DNA of 64,000 nucleotides from Paenibacillus sp. J2TS4 (GCF_018403245.1 NZ_BOSH01000010.1:1-64000); one strand, 5' to 3'. Numbered from the stretch's first letter, positions 26,034-35,566 are shown. Numbers and translations: made by a program. The notes: a model not told the origin generated them from the letters alone.

Positions 26034-27632
26034 ATGGATCTGATGATTGTCGATGATGAAGTTCAACTGCTCGATAATATGGCTCGCAATATTCCTTGGG
26101 AGGAGCATGGGATCGAAGTCGTTGCCACGGCGGGGAATGGCTCGGAAGCGCTGCGGCTGTTTCAAATCAACCGGCCTGATATTGTTCTGCTGGATATTCA
26201 AATGCCGGAAATCGATGGCTTGACGGTAGCAGAGCGGATCACGGCCATCCATCCCCGGGTCAAAATTGTCATTCTCAGCGGTCATGACGATTTCTCTTAT
26301 GCACAGAAAGCGCTCGAATATAATGTCATCAAATATTTACTGAAGCCCGCCGGGTTTAAGGAAATTACGAATGCCGTTCTGGAAGCGAAGCAGCTGATCA
26401 GGCAAGAGCTCGACGCCCAGTACAAGCAAGAGCAGCTGCAAAAGAGCTGGGAGGACCATTTGCCGCAATTACGCGATACTTTTTATTTGAATTGGGTCTT
26501 GGGGCAATATGTTGGGTGGGAATTGGAGAGACGAAGCCAGGACCTGAAGATTGATCTGACGGCTATCCGCCATTTCGCAGTTATCGTTGTTGATATGGAC
26601 CCGTTGGAGGAGGAAGAAACCCGCTTTACCGAAAGCGATACTTCCTTGCTCCGCTTCTCGCTGAATCAAATGGCCAAGGAGTATCTGCAGGAGGCCTCCT
26701 GCTATGTATTGAAGGACTATGATGATTCCACGATCTTATTTTTTGTAGATAAAACAGACAGACAAGAAAGTGAATTCATGACCGAAATCCATCGGCTAAC
26801 GTCGAGGTTGCTAGTGCTTGTGGAAGAATATTTAAAAGTAACGGCCAGCGCGGGCATCGGCAATCCGGTACAGTCCAAGGAAGCGGTATTTGAATCCTAT
26901 CAGCAGGCACGGCGGGCCTTGCAGGAACGGGTAATATACGGTCATAATCTGGCTATCCCTTATCACGGTAAGAAGGATGAGCTGGCCGAGATTCCGTTCA
27001 ACCCTCCATTGGAAAAAATGCTGTCTAATGCCCTAAAGACGGGGAATCGGGAAAAGGCTATCGAGGTCGTTGACGAACTGATTCGCCTTGGAATCGGGCG
27101 GGCGGAATCGGTGGAGGAGGTGCGGGAGAACGCTTTGTATTTCAGCAGCCTGTTCGTGCGCACCGTCCACTCGCAAGGCTGGGCAATGCAGGAGGTCGTC
27201 GGTGATAATTATGTGTACTTTCAGAACCTCCATTCCCTGCAAACGAAGGAGAAAATCGTCCAATGGCTGCACAGTACAGTGCGAAGCATAACTCAATACG
27301 CCCAGCAGCTCAGCAGTTCAAACAGCCATCAGATCGTGGAAGAGATGATGAAATTCGTGGAATCGGAATTGGATCAGGCTATTAATCTGCATACGATCGC
27401 CCAGAGGCTGTATGTCAATTCCTTCTACTTATCGCGATTGTTCAAGCAAGAAACCGGTCAGTCCTTCACGACTTATGTTCTGGAGAAAAAAATGAAGCTG
27501 GCCATGGAAAGGCTGAACGCCGGAACGAAGGTCGTCGAAACGGCCCGATCGCTCGGCTATAAGGATGTCAGCTATTTCACAAAAGTGTTCCGCAAGTACT
27601 GGGGAGTGACGCCAGGCGAGGTGTTAGGCTAA
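26034..27632 (+). CDS. YesN-type response regulator with AraC DNA-binding domain
   Basis: A 532-aa regulator. The receiver domain has acidic residues in MIVDDEV, phospho-acceptor Asp54 in IVLLDIQMPEIDG and the conserved Lys in IKYLLKPA near 104. A long middle region (about 140-420) links to a C-terminal AraC-type double HTH (INLHTIAQRLYVNSFYLSRL and VVETARSLGYKDVSYFTKVF). It is directly behind its cognate kinase. When phosphorylated it should activate the transporter operon that begins at 20384. Confidence 0.92.
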   Translation: MDLMIVDDEVQLLDNMARNIPWEEHGIEVVATAGNGSEALRLFQINRPDIVLLDIQMPEIDGLTVAERITAIHPRVKIVILSGHDDFSYAQKALEYNVIKYLLKPAGFKEITNAVLEAKQLIRQELDAQYKQEQLQKSWEDHLPQLRDTFYLNWVLGQYVGWELERRSQDLKIDLTAIRHFAVIVVDMDPLEEEETRFTESDTSLLRFSLNQMAKEYLQEASCYVLKDYDDSTILFFVDKTDRQESEFMTEIHRLTSRLLVLVEEYLKVTASAGIGNPVQSKEAVFESYQQARRALQERVIYGHNLAIPYHGKKDELAEIPFNPPLEKMLSNALKTGNREKAIEVVDELIRLGIGRAESVEEVRENALYFSSLFVRTVHSQGWAMQEVVGDNYVYFQNLHSLQTKEKIVQWLHSTVRSITQYAQQLSSSNSHQIVEEMMKFVESELDQAINLHTIAQRLYVNSFYLSRLFKQETGQSFTTYVLEKKMKLAMERLNAGTKVVETARSLGYKDVSYFTKVFRKYWGVTPGEVLG

Positions 27633-27658
27633 AGCTGAAGTCCAGGCTAATATCGAAT

Positions 27659-27687
27659 AACGCGCGCTCCTTATCGGGGCGCGCGTT
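27659..27687. terminator. GC-rich hairpin between convergent genes
   Basis: AACGCGCGCTCC pairs with GGGGCGCGCGTT around TTATC. It sits between the converging response regulator and EamA genes. It has no long T-run, so it may work weakly or both ways. Confidence 0.6.
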
Positions 27688-27703
27688 CGCCGTCCATTGC
27701 TTC

Positions 27704-28684
27704 CTATGCCCTGCTCGCATTGCCCGGCACTCTCGGGCTCGTTAGCACCACCGGCTTGAGAGCTTTCGCTTTCCTTCGCTGGTACAGGTTGTTGCCGATC
27801 AGAGCCGCCATTACCAGACCGGTTCCACTCAGATCAAACAGGGTCAACTGGTATCCTTGTGCGACACTGACAACTAATGTAGTAACGGGGACGAAATTTA
27901 TAAATAGGATGGCATTGATCGGCGTCAGCCATTTTACCCCTAAATTCCAGCTCAATAAAGCAATCACTCCGGGGAAGATAATCATAAAGCTCATTTCAGG
28001 GCTAATCTGAACAAGGGTTTCCACGGTTGGAACATGCAAAATTCCAAAGGCGGTCAGGATGGCGACGATGACCGCTGAGGTGCCTGTTCCCAGCAGACAG
28101 CTCAAAGCCGAATAACGAAGAATCGACCAGTCCGAATAACGATTCCCGCCCATTGTATAGATCAGCCATCCCAACACAGCAAGCAGCAGCAACCCTACGG
28201 CCAGTAAGGCATGACCCGACAACATAAAGGCACCCAAATCGCCTTTGGTTACAATAAGCAGCACGCCAACAAAAGCAGCACCTATAGTAAATACGGTAAA
28301 CCGGCTGGGCCGAGCCCTTTTATAAATCCACATAAAAATAACCGACATCATCGGCATCAGAGCTTCCATAATCGAAGCGATCAAAATACCCGATTCTCCA
28401 AGCCAATCCTGCCCAAGGAAAATGAAAAAGTTATAGACGGTAAAGGCCATCGTTCCATAAAACCACAGAACCTTGCCTTCTTTCCCCATACGAAAAGCTT
28501 TCTTCCCTTCCTTCCACCATAGCAAGCCTATCAATACGATGGTTACGACAGAATACCGAATCAAGGAAAAATAAAACGCGTCTACATGCTTCATTGCGCT
28601 GTGGGCAACGGGAAACATGGCTCCCCAGGACATGCTGGCGAGCAAGCATAACAATCCCCCTAGTACTATGCGGTTGGTTCTCAT
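27704..28684 (-). CDS. DMT-superfamily transporter (EamA)
   Basis: A 326-aa membrane protein with ten predicted helices arranged as two EamA repeats, the first opening with GGLLCLLASMSWGAMFPVAH and the second near GWLIYTMGGNRYSDWS. The family exports amino acids and other metabolites. AGGAGAC precedes the ATG. It is divergent from a LysR gene 226 bp away, the usual arrangement for a LysR-controlled exporter. The substrate is unknown. Confidence 0.88.
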   Translation of the reverse strand: MRTNRIVLGGLLCLLASMSWGAMFPVAHSAMKHVDAFYFSLIRYSVVTIVLIGLLWWKEGKKAFRMGKEGKVLWFYGTMAFTVYNFFIFLGQDWLGESGILIASIMEALMPMMSVIFMWIYKRARPSRFTVFTIGAAFVGVLLIVTKGDLGAFMLSGHALLAVGLLLLAVLGWLIYTMGGNRYSDWSILRYSALSCLLGTGTSAVIVAILTAFGILHVPTVETLVQISPEMSFMIIFPGVIALLSWNLGVKWLTPINAILFINFVPVTTLVVSVAQGYQLTLFDLSGTGLVMAALIGNNLYQRRKAKALKPVVLTSPRVPGNASRA

Positions 28685-28910
28685 CTCTGTCTCCTGTCCT
28701 CTTGGCGGGCTATTTATATGGATTACGGGGAATTAAGTTTATCCAACCTGTATCGGTTCGGGCTTCTCTCCCTTTTCCTCGTTCCCGCACTTATATAGTT
28801 CAACACAGAATGCTTATCCATCATATACGGAAATATTCATCATGAATAACGATTGAAAATGAATGCAGATATCATTATTATTGATACATAAAGGAAGGGG
28901 GCTCGGAAGA

Positions 28911-29783
28911 ATGGAAATCAGCGACCTCGTTATTTTTCAAAGCGTGGCCAAGGAAGGCAGTGTCAGTGGAGCGGCCCGTCAATTGAACTACGTGCAATCC
29001 AATGTAACCGCAAGAATCAAGCAATTGGAGAAGGAGTTGCGAACCTCCTTATTTTATCGTCACAGCCGGGGAATGACGCTGACGCCGGAAGGCAAGAAGC
29101 TGCTGGAATACTCCGATAAAATCATATTTACTATGAAAGAAATGCAGAGTGCGTTTCAGGACCCTGATCAGCCGGCCGGCAACGTGGAGATCGGAACGGT
29201 CGAGACGGTCATCCGGCTGCCGCAAATTTTGTCCGTCTACTATCACCGTTACCCCAATGTCGACCTCTCTCTGGTGACGGGTGTAACGGAGGAATTGGTG
29301 CAGGATGTGATCCATCATCGATTAGACGGCGCTTTTGTGACGGGACCGGTTATTCATCCTCAAATTGTTCAGCACGAAGCATTTGATGAAAATCTCGTTC
29401 TGGTTACTCATAAAAGTGCAAGCGATCCTCATGACGAATTAAGAAACAAACCGCTGCTTGTCTTCGGTGCGGGTTGCGGCTATCGCGCCAAGCTGGAGCA
29501 TTGGCTTCAAGGAGAGGGGATCTCTCCTGTTAAAAAAATCGAATTTGGAACTTTGGAGACGATCCTCGGCAGTGTAGCCGCAGGTTTAGGGATTACTCTC
29601 GTTCCGGAATTGACGGCCGCCACACTTCAGGAGCTTGGTAAAGTGAACACCTTTACGGTCCCTAGGGAGATTGGACAGATTAAGACCGTATTCATTCGTT
29701 CCACCGATTCCTATCTGACCAATTCGATTCAGAAGTTTATTGAAGTCATTGAGGCCTCTTCTGAAGAAGATACCCTTCTTTAA
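28911..29783 (+). CDS. LysR-family transcriptional regulator
   Basis: A 290-aa protein. Residues 1-60 are the LysR winged HTH (MEISDLVIFQSVAKEGSVSG, then AARQLNYVQSNVTARIKQLE), and the rest is a periplasmic-binding-like effector domain. I chose ATG 28911 because GAAGGGGG lies close upstream and the HTH begins there; an in-frame start at 28863 would add 16 residues without support. It is divergent from the EamA exporter and probably controls it. Confidence 0.88.
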   Translation: MEISDLVIFQSVAKEGSVSGAARQLNYVQSNVTARIKQLEKELRTSLFYRHSRGMTLTPEGKKLLEYSDKIIFTMKEMQSAFQDPDQPAGNVEIGTVETVIRLPQILSVYYHRYPNVDLSLVTGVTEELVQDVIHHRLDGAFVTGPVIHPQIVQHEAFDENLVLVTHKSASDPHDELRNKPLLVFGAGCGYRAKLEHWLQGEGISPVKKIEFGTLETILGSVAAGLGITLVPELTAATLQELGKVNTFTVPREIGQIKTVFIRSTDSYLTNSIQKFIEVIEASSEEDTLL

Positions 29784-30136
29784 CCGGTAGGATGGGAGCA
29801 AGATCAAAGGGTATGCTTGCGATGCTTATCCTGCACCTTCTCAAGTTCAGGCGGCCATAAGGCCTATAGTCTCAGTAAATAGGCAATATTCAGCAATTTT
29901 CCCCGAGGATCTTTAGGGTCTAAGTCTTATCTTTGGCTGAAAATCTCTGGTTTTCTTGAACTTTGCCAAATCCCCCCTTACAATGAGGATTTCATGATAC
30001 TCGTTCAATAGACTCTGATCGGGCGCTAAGATAGCATTCCCTTCCCTGTCGCGTGGATTCAGGCCAAGCCTGGTGAGAGGGGTCCCCGTATCGGAGCTGT
30101 GAAATCATCAAATCTATACTCGGGAGGTTGTTACGA
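29784..30136. other. intergenic stretch before the stalk-domain gene
   Basis: No coding frame and no repeat is recognised. It must hold the promoter of the 30137 gene. The segment 30054-30090 (CAGGCCAAGCCTGG and GGGGTCCCC) has small palindromes, but I cannot match it to a known riboswitch. Confidence 0.35.
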
Positions 30137-30823
30137 ATGAAAAAAAAGGTTGTCGTACTGGCATCTACTGCCACTCTGGCACTCGGTTTAGTCGCAGGCG
30201 CAACAGCCGCGCCGGTCCTGGAGAATATCTCCGCTCATCTGAACTGGGGCATCCAATTTAAAGTTAACGGCCAGGATTGGACGGCCAAGAATCAGGAAGG
30301 CAACAAGCTGGCCCCTATCACTTATAATGATGATACGTATTTACCCGCAAGAGCCCTGGCGGAAGCCCTGGGGACCGCTGTCGATTGGGATAATGATACC
30401 CAGACGGTGATTATCGGCGAGAGACTGGAAACCGTTCAGATCAATCTGGAAAAGATCGATGCGGGCTACAGCAGCAAAGTAATGGCAACGACAGATAAGC
30501 AATATACCGTCCAGAACGGAGTCGATTACAAAGCGGGGGCAGTCGTTAGCGATGTGAACTCTGCCCAAAAAGACTTCAAACTGGTTCCGGATGGAAAGTA
30601 TCAGAAGCTGGAGCTCGACTTCTTCGGATTAGAGCTTGAAGAAGACGTGGACATTAAAGTCTATGGCGCCAAAGATACGGTATTGAAGCATGTAATCCTT
30701 TCGTCCAGCTCATCCAACAGAAAAGTAGATTTAGACATCGGGGGATTGAAAGAAGTTAAAGTAGAATTCAAGAGCTCCCCCGGCGCCTCTGAAACAGTAT
30801 TCACTACCGGAAATTATCGGTAA
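30137..30823 (+). CDS. secreted protein with copper-amine-oxidase-like (stalk) domain
   Basis: A 228-aa exported protein. Signal peptide: KKKVVVLASTATLALGLVAG with cleavage after ATA. Residues about 38-90 match the short stalk domain common in Paenibacillus (VNGQDW, then TYLPARALAEALGT and VDWDNDTQTVIIG). The remaining 130 residues form a beta-rich region that looks like a sugar-binding or NPCBM-like fold (LDFFGLELEEDVDIKVYG), a guess only. The ATG at 30137 sits 9 nt after GGGAGG; the upstream TTG at 30128 overlaps the site. It ends at a strong terminator. Confidence 0.8.
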   Translation: MKKKVVVLASTATLALGLVAGATAAPVLENISAHLNWGIQFKVNGQDWTAKNQEGNKLAPITYNDDTYLPARALAEALGTAVDWDNDTQTVIIGERLETVQINLEKIDAGYSSKVMATTDKQYTVQNGVDYKAGAVVSDVNSAQKDFKLVPDGKYQKLELDFFGLELEEDVDIKVYGAKDTVLKHVILSSSSSNRKVDLDIGGLKEVKVEFKSSPGASETVFTTGNYR

Positions 30824-30831
30824 TGGCAACC

Positions 30832-30873
30832 AAACCCGCCCGGACGGCCTAGCTTAGGCTATCCGGGCGGGTT
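30832..30873. terminator. bidirectional terminator
   Basis: AAACCCGCCCGGA pairs with TCCGGGCGGGTTT, with an inner GGCCTA/TAGGCT stem. It lies between convergent genes ending at 30823 and 30884. Confidence 0.8.
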
Positions 30874-30883
30874 TGGCAATGAT

Positions 30884-31297
30884 TTAATCTACAATAGTAT
30901 ATTGTACGTATTGCGGTATCTGATTATAGTACATGTCGTTCAAGAAATTAAAGTTGTAGGTTCCTGCTTTTCCGGTATTGAATTCATAGTAATACGTGCT
31001 TCCGCCAGTATTGACCGAGATTCTTTTGGGAGACCCGATATAACTATGCGGCACCTTACTTTTCGAGATTCCTCCCTCGAAGGTTCCCTTTGGCGGTCCA
31101 TAAGTTCTAACCAATAGACGTACGTGACCATCGTTTGTATAGAAGCTCTTCGTATGCATATACCTGTAAAAACTAACATCATCTTTATTTATTCTTGTTA
31201 TTCCGCTTATTTTTGCATCCGCCTGATGGCTAAAACCAAGCAATACGCCAGCTGACATTACGATAGTCAGCGCAAACAGCGTTACTTTCCTTATCAT
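30884..31297 (-). CDS. small secreted protein of unknown function, 137 aa
   Basis: A signal peptide (KVTLFALTIVMSAGVLLGFS, cleavage near ADA) is followed by about 110 residues rich in Tyr, Ser and Gly with a likely all-beta fold (for example STYYYEFNTGKAGTYNFNFL). AGGAGAGAAG precedes the ATG. No cysteines and no repeats are present. I do not recognise the family. It is a single gene sharing its terminator with the stalk-domain gene. Confidence 0.65.
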   Translation of the reverse strand: MIRKVTLFALTIVMSAGVLLGFSHQADAKISGITRINKDDVSFYRYMHTKSFYTNDGHVRLLVRTYGPPKGTFEGGISKSKVPHSYIGSPKRISVNTGGSTYYYEFNTGKAGTYNFNFLNDMYYNQIPQYVQYTIVD

Positions 31298-31442
31298 AGG
31301 GTCTTCTCTCCTTTAATTATATTTCCTTATCAAAAGAAGGCTCAAAACCATAATCAGTCCTTGACATTGACAGGCCATCCTTGACAGATTTATCATATTA
31401 GAATTTCACTTGATAGATTGGCCCTCCAGATGGTCCTTGTCC

Positions 31443-31660
31443 GATTAAATGTAATTGATGCAGTTAATTCTCGCTAAATCTCGCTAGATCACCGGACTAA
31501 ATGTAAAACCTACCGTTAGAAATGGGGTTAAAGAGGGATTGGATAGATTGGGACCGAATTAGCTGTATGATTTCCAGTTAGATTGCCAATAATCGTCTGA
31601 TCTGGCTTATTTAGCTGTATAAAATCCAGTCTGCTTGGCGGCGAAAGAAAATCAAGCACT
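31443..31660 (+). repeat. four-hairpin-module element, array 2; left arm of a 218-bp inverted pair
   Basis: It matches the reverse complement of 35349-35566 over 218 bp with 8 differences by hand count and no gaps. TGTA words at 31450, 31502, 31564 and 31616 (spacing 52, 62, 52) lie in four modules with 7-nt arms and 9-nt loops, for example TTAGCTG/CAGTTAG and TTAAATG/CAGTTAA. It has no coding frame. Confidence 0.8.
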
Positions 31661-31974
31661 GATTATTAGGTTGAACTCAAAAGAATTACTCAATTTCCTA
31701 AATTAATTTAATTAGCAACCTCCTCTATTAAACTTGAACAAGTGTTAGATACAATTCTTTTCAAGTTTGTGTTGATATTACTTCTGTTTAGTAATTACAT
31801 CCCTCCTACATTTACATTCATTATTTGCTTATGGGTCTGTGTTGCAATTCAAATTATAGTCTTCTTTCTTATTTAATACAATCGTACTAAATAACTGTTT
31901 TTATTATCTATTGATAGAAATAATGGCATGCCAAAAATAGTGGATCATGAGAAATTTTCATTACTGAAGCAGTA
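31661..31974. other. AT-rich intergenic stretch
   Basis: AT-rich, no coding frame, no recognised element; lies between the repeat and the helicase terminator. Confidence 0.4.
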
Positions 31975-32018
31975 TAAAAAAAAGAAGAACATAGCCAAGG
32001 CTGCGGAAGCTTCTTCTT
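31975..32018 (-). terminator. probable terminator of the helicase gene
   Basis: On the minus strand AAGAAGAA pairs with TTCTTCTT around a loop that itself holds AGCC/GGCT, and a run of T follows. It lies about 240 bp after the helicase stop codon; the stretch 32019-32255 between them holds no recognised gene. Confidence 0.55.
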
Positions 32019-32255
32019 GCCTTTTTGACCTTAGAATATGCTATCCCTTTCTTCATGAATGACTGCGAATGCTGCTCTACCTGCATGGATCGTACCTCTC
32101 TATCTCTCTTAAGCCAAAACTGGGGAGTGCCGACATAAAGCTATAGTTAGACTTGTTATGATTAGTCTTGCTATATACCTAGCTATAATATTATACATCT
32201 TTTCCCATCAAAAACTCCCTAACTTCACCCTTATTTCAAGCTCGTCCCCACTTCA

Positions 32256-35003
32256 TTATCTCCATGCGCTGATCCGTTCGGATTTATCGGCAAAACGGGC
32301 CGACAGGGCTCTCATTCTGGCGGAAAGCAGTATTTTTCTCCCCTCCGTGGTTCTAGTGTATACGAGCTCTGCGGGACCGATGTGTTTCCGCCATAAGGCG
32401 GCAAACCGCTCCGCGTCCTCCTTCTTCCGGTCAATGGCCTCCGGCAGTGCATGGTAATCTCTTCGGGTCGCCAGCCTGGACCGGGATTCGCGGTACAGCA
32501 GATACCGGGGATTCTTTATGGGCTCCAGGACCTGTTGAAGGGCATTCAAAAAGAGGGTCTTCTCCTGCGTTGTTCCCCCTTCCATCCAGCAGACGATGGT
32601 TCCACCGTTCTCCTCGGCCTGAATGCGGTGTTGATCCGGTTCGAGCGTAAGAAGCTTCATGCCATACAGGGTTTCATATACCACTTGACCGACCTCGCGG
32701 ATGCTTGATTCTAAGGACCGATGCTTCAAGTACAGAAAAACGGCTTTGTAGATGGAAGGGCAGGCCGGAATGACCGCCACAAGCATCGCGAGCAAAAGTT
32801 TTATCCAGAACGGATAGTCGCCGAACAGCACATTCGGACTGAAAAGGACATCAATAAACAAGGACACAAAGACAACAGTTCCCCATATAAGCAGCCCTTT
32901 GATCGTATGGGTAAAATAGTACGGCCGGGGGACCTGCTCCCTGTCGGCCACCAACTCCTCAGTCATATGGTCATGCAGAACGATGGCCTTTTTCCAGCGC
33001 TCATGCAGCATATGCCGGTTTCGTGCACGGGTAAAGGTATCCTCGTTCTTGACCTCTATGGTTTCGCTCGTATATTTGTCCATGAGGACATTTATCCTCC
33101 GGATTCCCGTTTCAATCGTTTCTCTGTCGACCGCCAGCCCGATCAGGGACCGGAACCTTCTGCTCAAGGATTCAAGGTCGCGTCCTCCCTCGGTTTGGTC
33201 CATATCGACGCAGGCCAAATGCCAAATGCTCGCCGTCTTATCGGGGTTGCCTTTTTCGGTCCGGATGGCTCTGCCCCTCATCTGGTTGGACAGCATAAAG
33301 GAGCCTACATAGGAAGCAATGATCAGAGAATTAATGCAGGGCGCATCCCAGCCCTCACCCAGCAGCGCGGCGGTTCCCACAAGCACCTGCAAGCCCCCTT
33401 GAGAGAACACTTCCGTAATAACGGCTACCAGCGCAGAACGGTTGGAATCCTTTAACTCAGCCGTAACATAGCGTTCGTCATGAGGAAGCGGCTTGCAGTC
33501 CAGGGGCACCCCGGCCCGTTCAGCCTCGGCCCGAACCAGGGGCATCGCCGAGACTGGAAGAACGACAAGCGAGCCGGTCAGGATGCCGAGTCTCAGCTCA
33601 CCGCCCCATTGAAGGCGCAAGGTTTCGAAGATGGGAACGACACCAAGACGGCTTAACGGCTTGCTTTCGCCCTGTTTTTTCGGAAATACCTCTTTCCGGA
33701 TATAGTCGGTCAAAATGACCATTCGCAAATTCCCCTTCAGGACGCTTCTCTCGAAAGATACGATTTTTCGAATGCTGTGCAGCTTGGAGACGCTTTGAAC
33801 AAGCATCTTATCGAACTCGGGGGTGGAGCGTAGATAAACCTTCCTTTTTTCCACCGCTCCGATGCCCTTGAGTCTCCGGCGCAGCTCGTCAAACGCTTCC
33901 CTATTTGAATCCGCCCGTTCTTCCTTATACAGCAACCAGGTTAACAGCTCTTCCAGCCACTCTTCGCTAAGGTTCGGAACCGTTTCTCCTTCAACTCCAA
34001 GCACCGAAGCGGCCCGCTCCCATTCGGGATGACCGATCGCCTTCAAATAAATGACCATACTGGAGTAGTACGAAGGCGTAGACAGAATTTCTTCCAGGTG
34101 CTTCTCCGTCTCCACGATCCACGGGTGGGTCTCCACCGTTTCCCGCAGTGCGGCATGCTGCAACAGCTCCTGTCTCAGCTCTTGGACGTTCGTCCGAAAT
34201 TTACGCAGCGGCTCATATTCCGCCTTCTCAGGCACGGACAAATTGACGTAGTCCTGATGGGGACACAGCTCCGACTCCCGCACCAGCTCCGGAACGCTGA
34301 TCTCCGCATCAATGGGTCCGCACAGCTCGATATAGCGCAGCCATTCGGTCTGCTGGACATCATACGGCGGGGTAGCTGTAAGCGCAATGACGGTCGGCTG
34401 CTTTAATCCGGAACGAAAGTGGAGCGTGCTTTTCCACCAGGAGGAACGGAGGTGATGCGCTTCATCCAGAATGAGCGTCGTAAAGGACAAGCGTGCCAAG
34501 GCCTCCATGATGCTCCCGGCCTCCCCCTTGTCCCGGATCTCTTCCGCCTCCGAACCTTCCTCCCTCTCCGTACCGGAGACGTGCCCTTCCCCTGCTTCAC
34601 GGGAATGAAGATCTGCGGCCTCGTGCTCCTCCGTCAATTCATCCGTCCCTGCCTCATCACCAGCCTTATACAAACTGTGCAAAGCCTGATAGGTCGTGAT
34701 CGTGACAAAAGCCGGCTTCTTCAGGTTGGTGGACACCCACTCCGGCAGCTGGCTTGTCTGCAGAAATAGCTCCCTGAAACGGTCGGCCCATTGGTTTTTA
34801 ATCGTCAGCGTCGGCGCCACAATAAACGTCGGCCCGTTCACCCGAAGCATCACTTCCAGCCCGAGCACGGTTTTTCCAGATCCGGGAGGGGCGACGAGAT
34901 GGAGATGGCGGTTTTTTAAATGGTAATCCAGCTCGTCCAATATCCTTTTTTGATAGGATCGCCACGAATGGCAAAATGAGATGTTTAAAGGAAATTGCTT
35001 CAT
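32256..35003 (-). CDS. SF2 (DEAD/DEAH-type) helicase with two predicted membrane helices
   Basis: A 915-aa protein. Helicase lobe 1: Walker A APPGSGKT (38-45), motif Ia IVAPT (61-65), DEAH (180-183) and TATPP (209-213). Lobe 2: motif V GTAALLGEGWDAP (543-555) and motif VI QMRGRAIR (574-581). A charged Glu-rich insert (about 114-165) separates motifs Ia/Ib from II. After lobe 2 come two hydrophobic helices (about 701-722 and 733-757) and a C-terminal domain of about 150 aa with FAALWRKHIG and TTEGRKILLSARM. Membrane helices are unusual for an SF2 helicase. It starts 4 bp after a broken upstream gene, and inverted repeats flank the locus. Not a known restriction subunit. Role unknown; defence is a guess. 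Confidence 0.8.
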   Translation of the reverse strand: MKQFPLNISFCHSWRSYQKRILDELDYHLKNRHLHLVAPPGSGKTVLGLEVMLRVNGPTFIVAPTLTIKNQWADRFRELFLQTSQLPEWVSTNLKKPAFVTITTYQALHSLYKAGDEAGTDELTEEHEAADLHSREAGEGHVSGTEREEGSEAEEIRDKGEAGSIMEALARLSFTTLILDEAHHLRSSWWKSTLHFRSGLKQPTVIALTATPPYDVQQTEWLRYIELCGPIDAEISVPELVRESELCPHQDYVNLSVPEKAEYEPLRKFRTNVQELRQELLQHAALRETVETHPWIVETEKHLEEILSTPSYYSSMVIYLKAIGHPEWERAASVLGVEGETVPNLSEEWLEELLTWLLYKEERADSNREAFDELRRRLKGIGAVEKRKVYLRSTPEFDKMLVQSVSKLHSIRKIVSFERSVLKGNLRMVILTDYIRKEVFPKKQGESKPLSRLGVVPIFETLRLQWGGELRLGILTGSLVVLPVSAMPLVRAEAERAGVPLDCKPLPHDERYVTAELKDSNRSALVAVITEVFSQGGLQVLVGTAALLGEGWDAPCINSLIIASYVGSFMLSNQMRGRAIRTEKGNPDKTASIWHLACVDMDQTEGGRDLESLSRRFRSLIGLAVDRETIETGIRRINVLMDKYTSETIEVKNEDTFTRARNRHMLHERWKKAIVLHDHMTEELVADREQVPRPYYFTHTIKGLLIWGTVVFVSLFIDVLFSPNVLFGDYPFWIKLLLAMLVAVIPACPSIYKAVFLYLKHRSLESSIREVGQVVYETLYGMKLLTLEPDQHRIQAEENGGTIVCWMEGGTTQEKTLFLNALQQVLEPIKNPRYLLYRESRSRLATRRDYHALPEAIDRKKEDAERFAALWRKHIGPAELVYTRTTEGRKILLSARMRALSARFADKSERISAWR

Positions 35004-35007
35004 GTTG

Positions 35008-35336
35008 TCATTCTGTCTCCTTACAGTTATCCAGCTTGCAATTCGCTATTTTCAATATAATACGAAAAAAATCATATTTGGGTTCATGCTGCAGTTGCTC
35101 TACATAACGGGTGATGCTAAATAGGGTGTTTAAAGAAGGAAGTTCTTCAAAAAACGCAACCTCCCCTTCAATTTGTACATGGGCACTTGCGTCAAAACAA
35201 AATTCTTGATGCTCTCCCATCCCGTCTTCTCCTTATAGCCATTCTGTTTCATATGACCAAGCACCTTCTCATAAGCATCTGGATCGACCTTCTTCAAATC
35301 GTCCATCAGCCAGAACACGATCTTAGGGCCGGGCTC
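35008..35336 (-). pseudogene. decayed partner gene upstream of the helicase
   Basis: Two frames together read as one protein. Frame 1 gives PGPKIVFWLMDDLKKVDPDA, then YEKVLGHMKQNGYKEKTGW and up to KLKGRLRF. After a T6 run (about 35156-35161) the next frame continues FEELPSLNTLFSITRYVEQL and ends KLDNCKETE. Loss of one T from a T7 run explains the break. The 5' end is also gone: coding sequence runs back to within about 12 bp of the 218-bp repeat without a start codon. The stop is 4 bp before the helicase start, so the two were co-translated. Family not recognised. Confidence 0.6.
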
Positions 35337-35348
35337 CCGGGCAATAAA

Positions 35349-35566
35349 AGTACTTGATTTTCTTTCGCCGCCAAACAGACTGGATTTTATACAGCTAAAT
35401 AAGCCAGATCAGACGATTTTTGGCCATCTAACTGGAAATCATACAGCTAATTCGGCCCCAATCTATCCAATCCCTCTTTAACCCCATTTCTAAAGGTAGG
35501 TTTTACATTTAGTCCGGAGATCTAGCGAGCTTTAGCGAGAATTAACTGCATCAATTACATTTAATC
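35349..35566 (-). repeat. four-hairpin-module element, array 3; right arm of the inverted pair
   Basis: Inverted copy of 31443-31660. Of the 8 differences, one (in module 2, arm CCTTTAG instead of CCGTTAG) restores a base pair with CTAAATG. It borders the truncated helicase partner gene directly. Confidence 0.8.

Noticed and set aside
31118..31297. tRNA or riboswitch signals in the gene-poor 30-32 kb stretch
   Set aside because: No cloverleaf, T-loop or known riboswitch core could be found on either strand.
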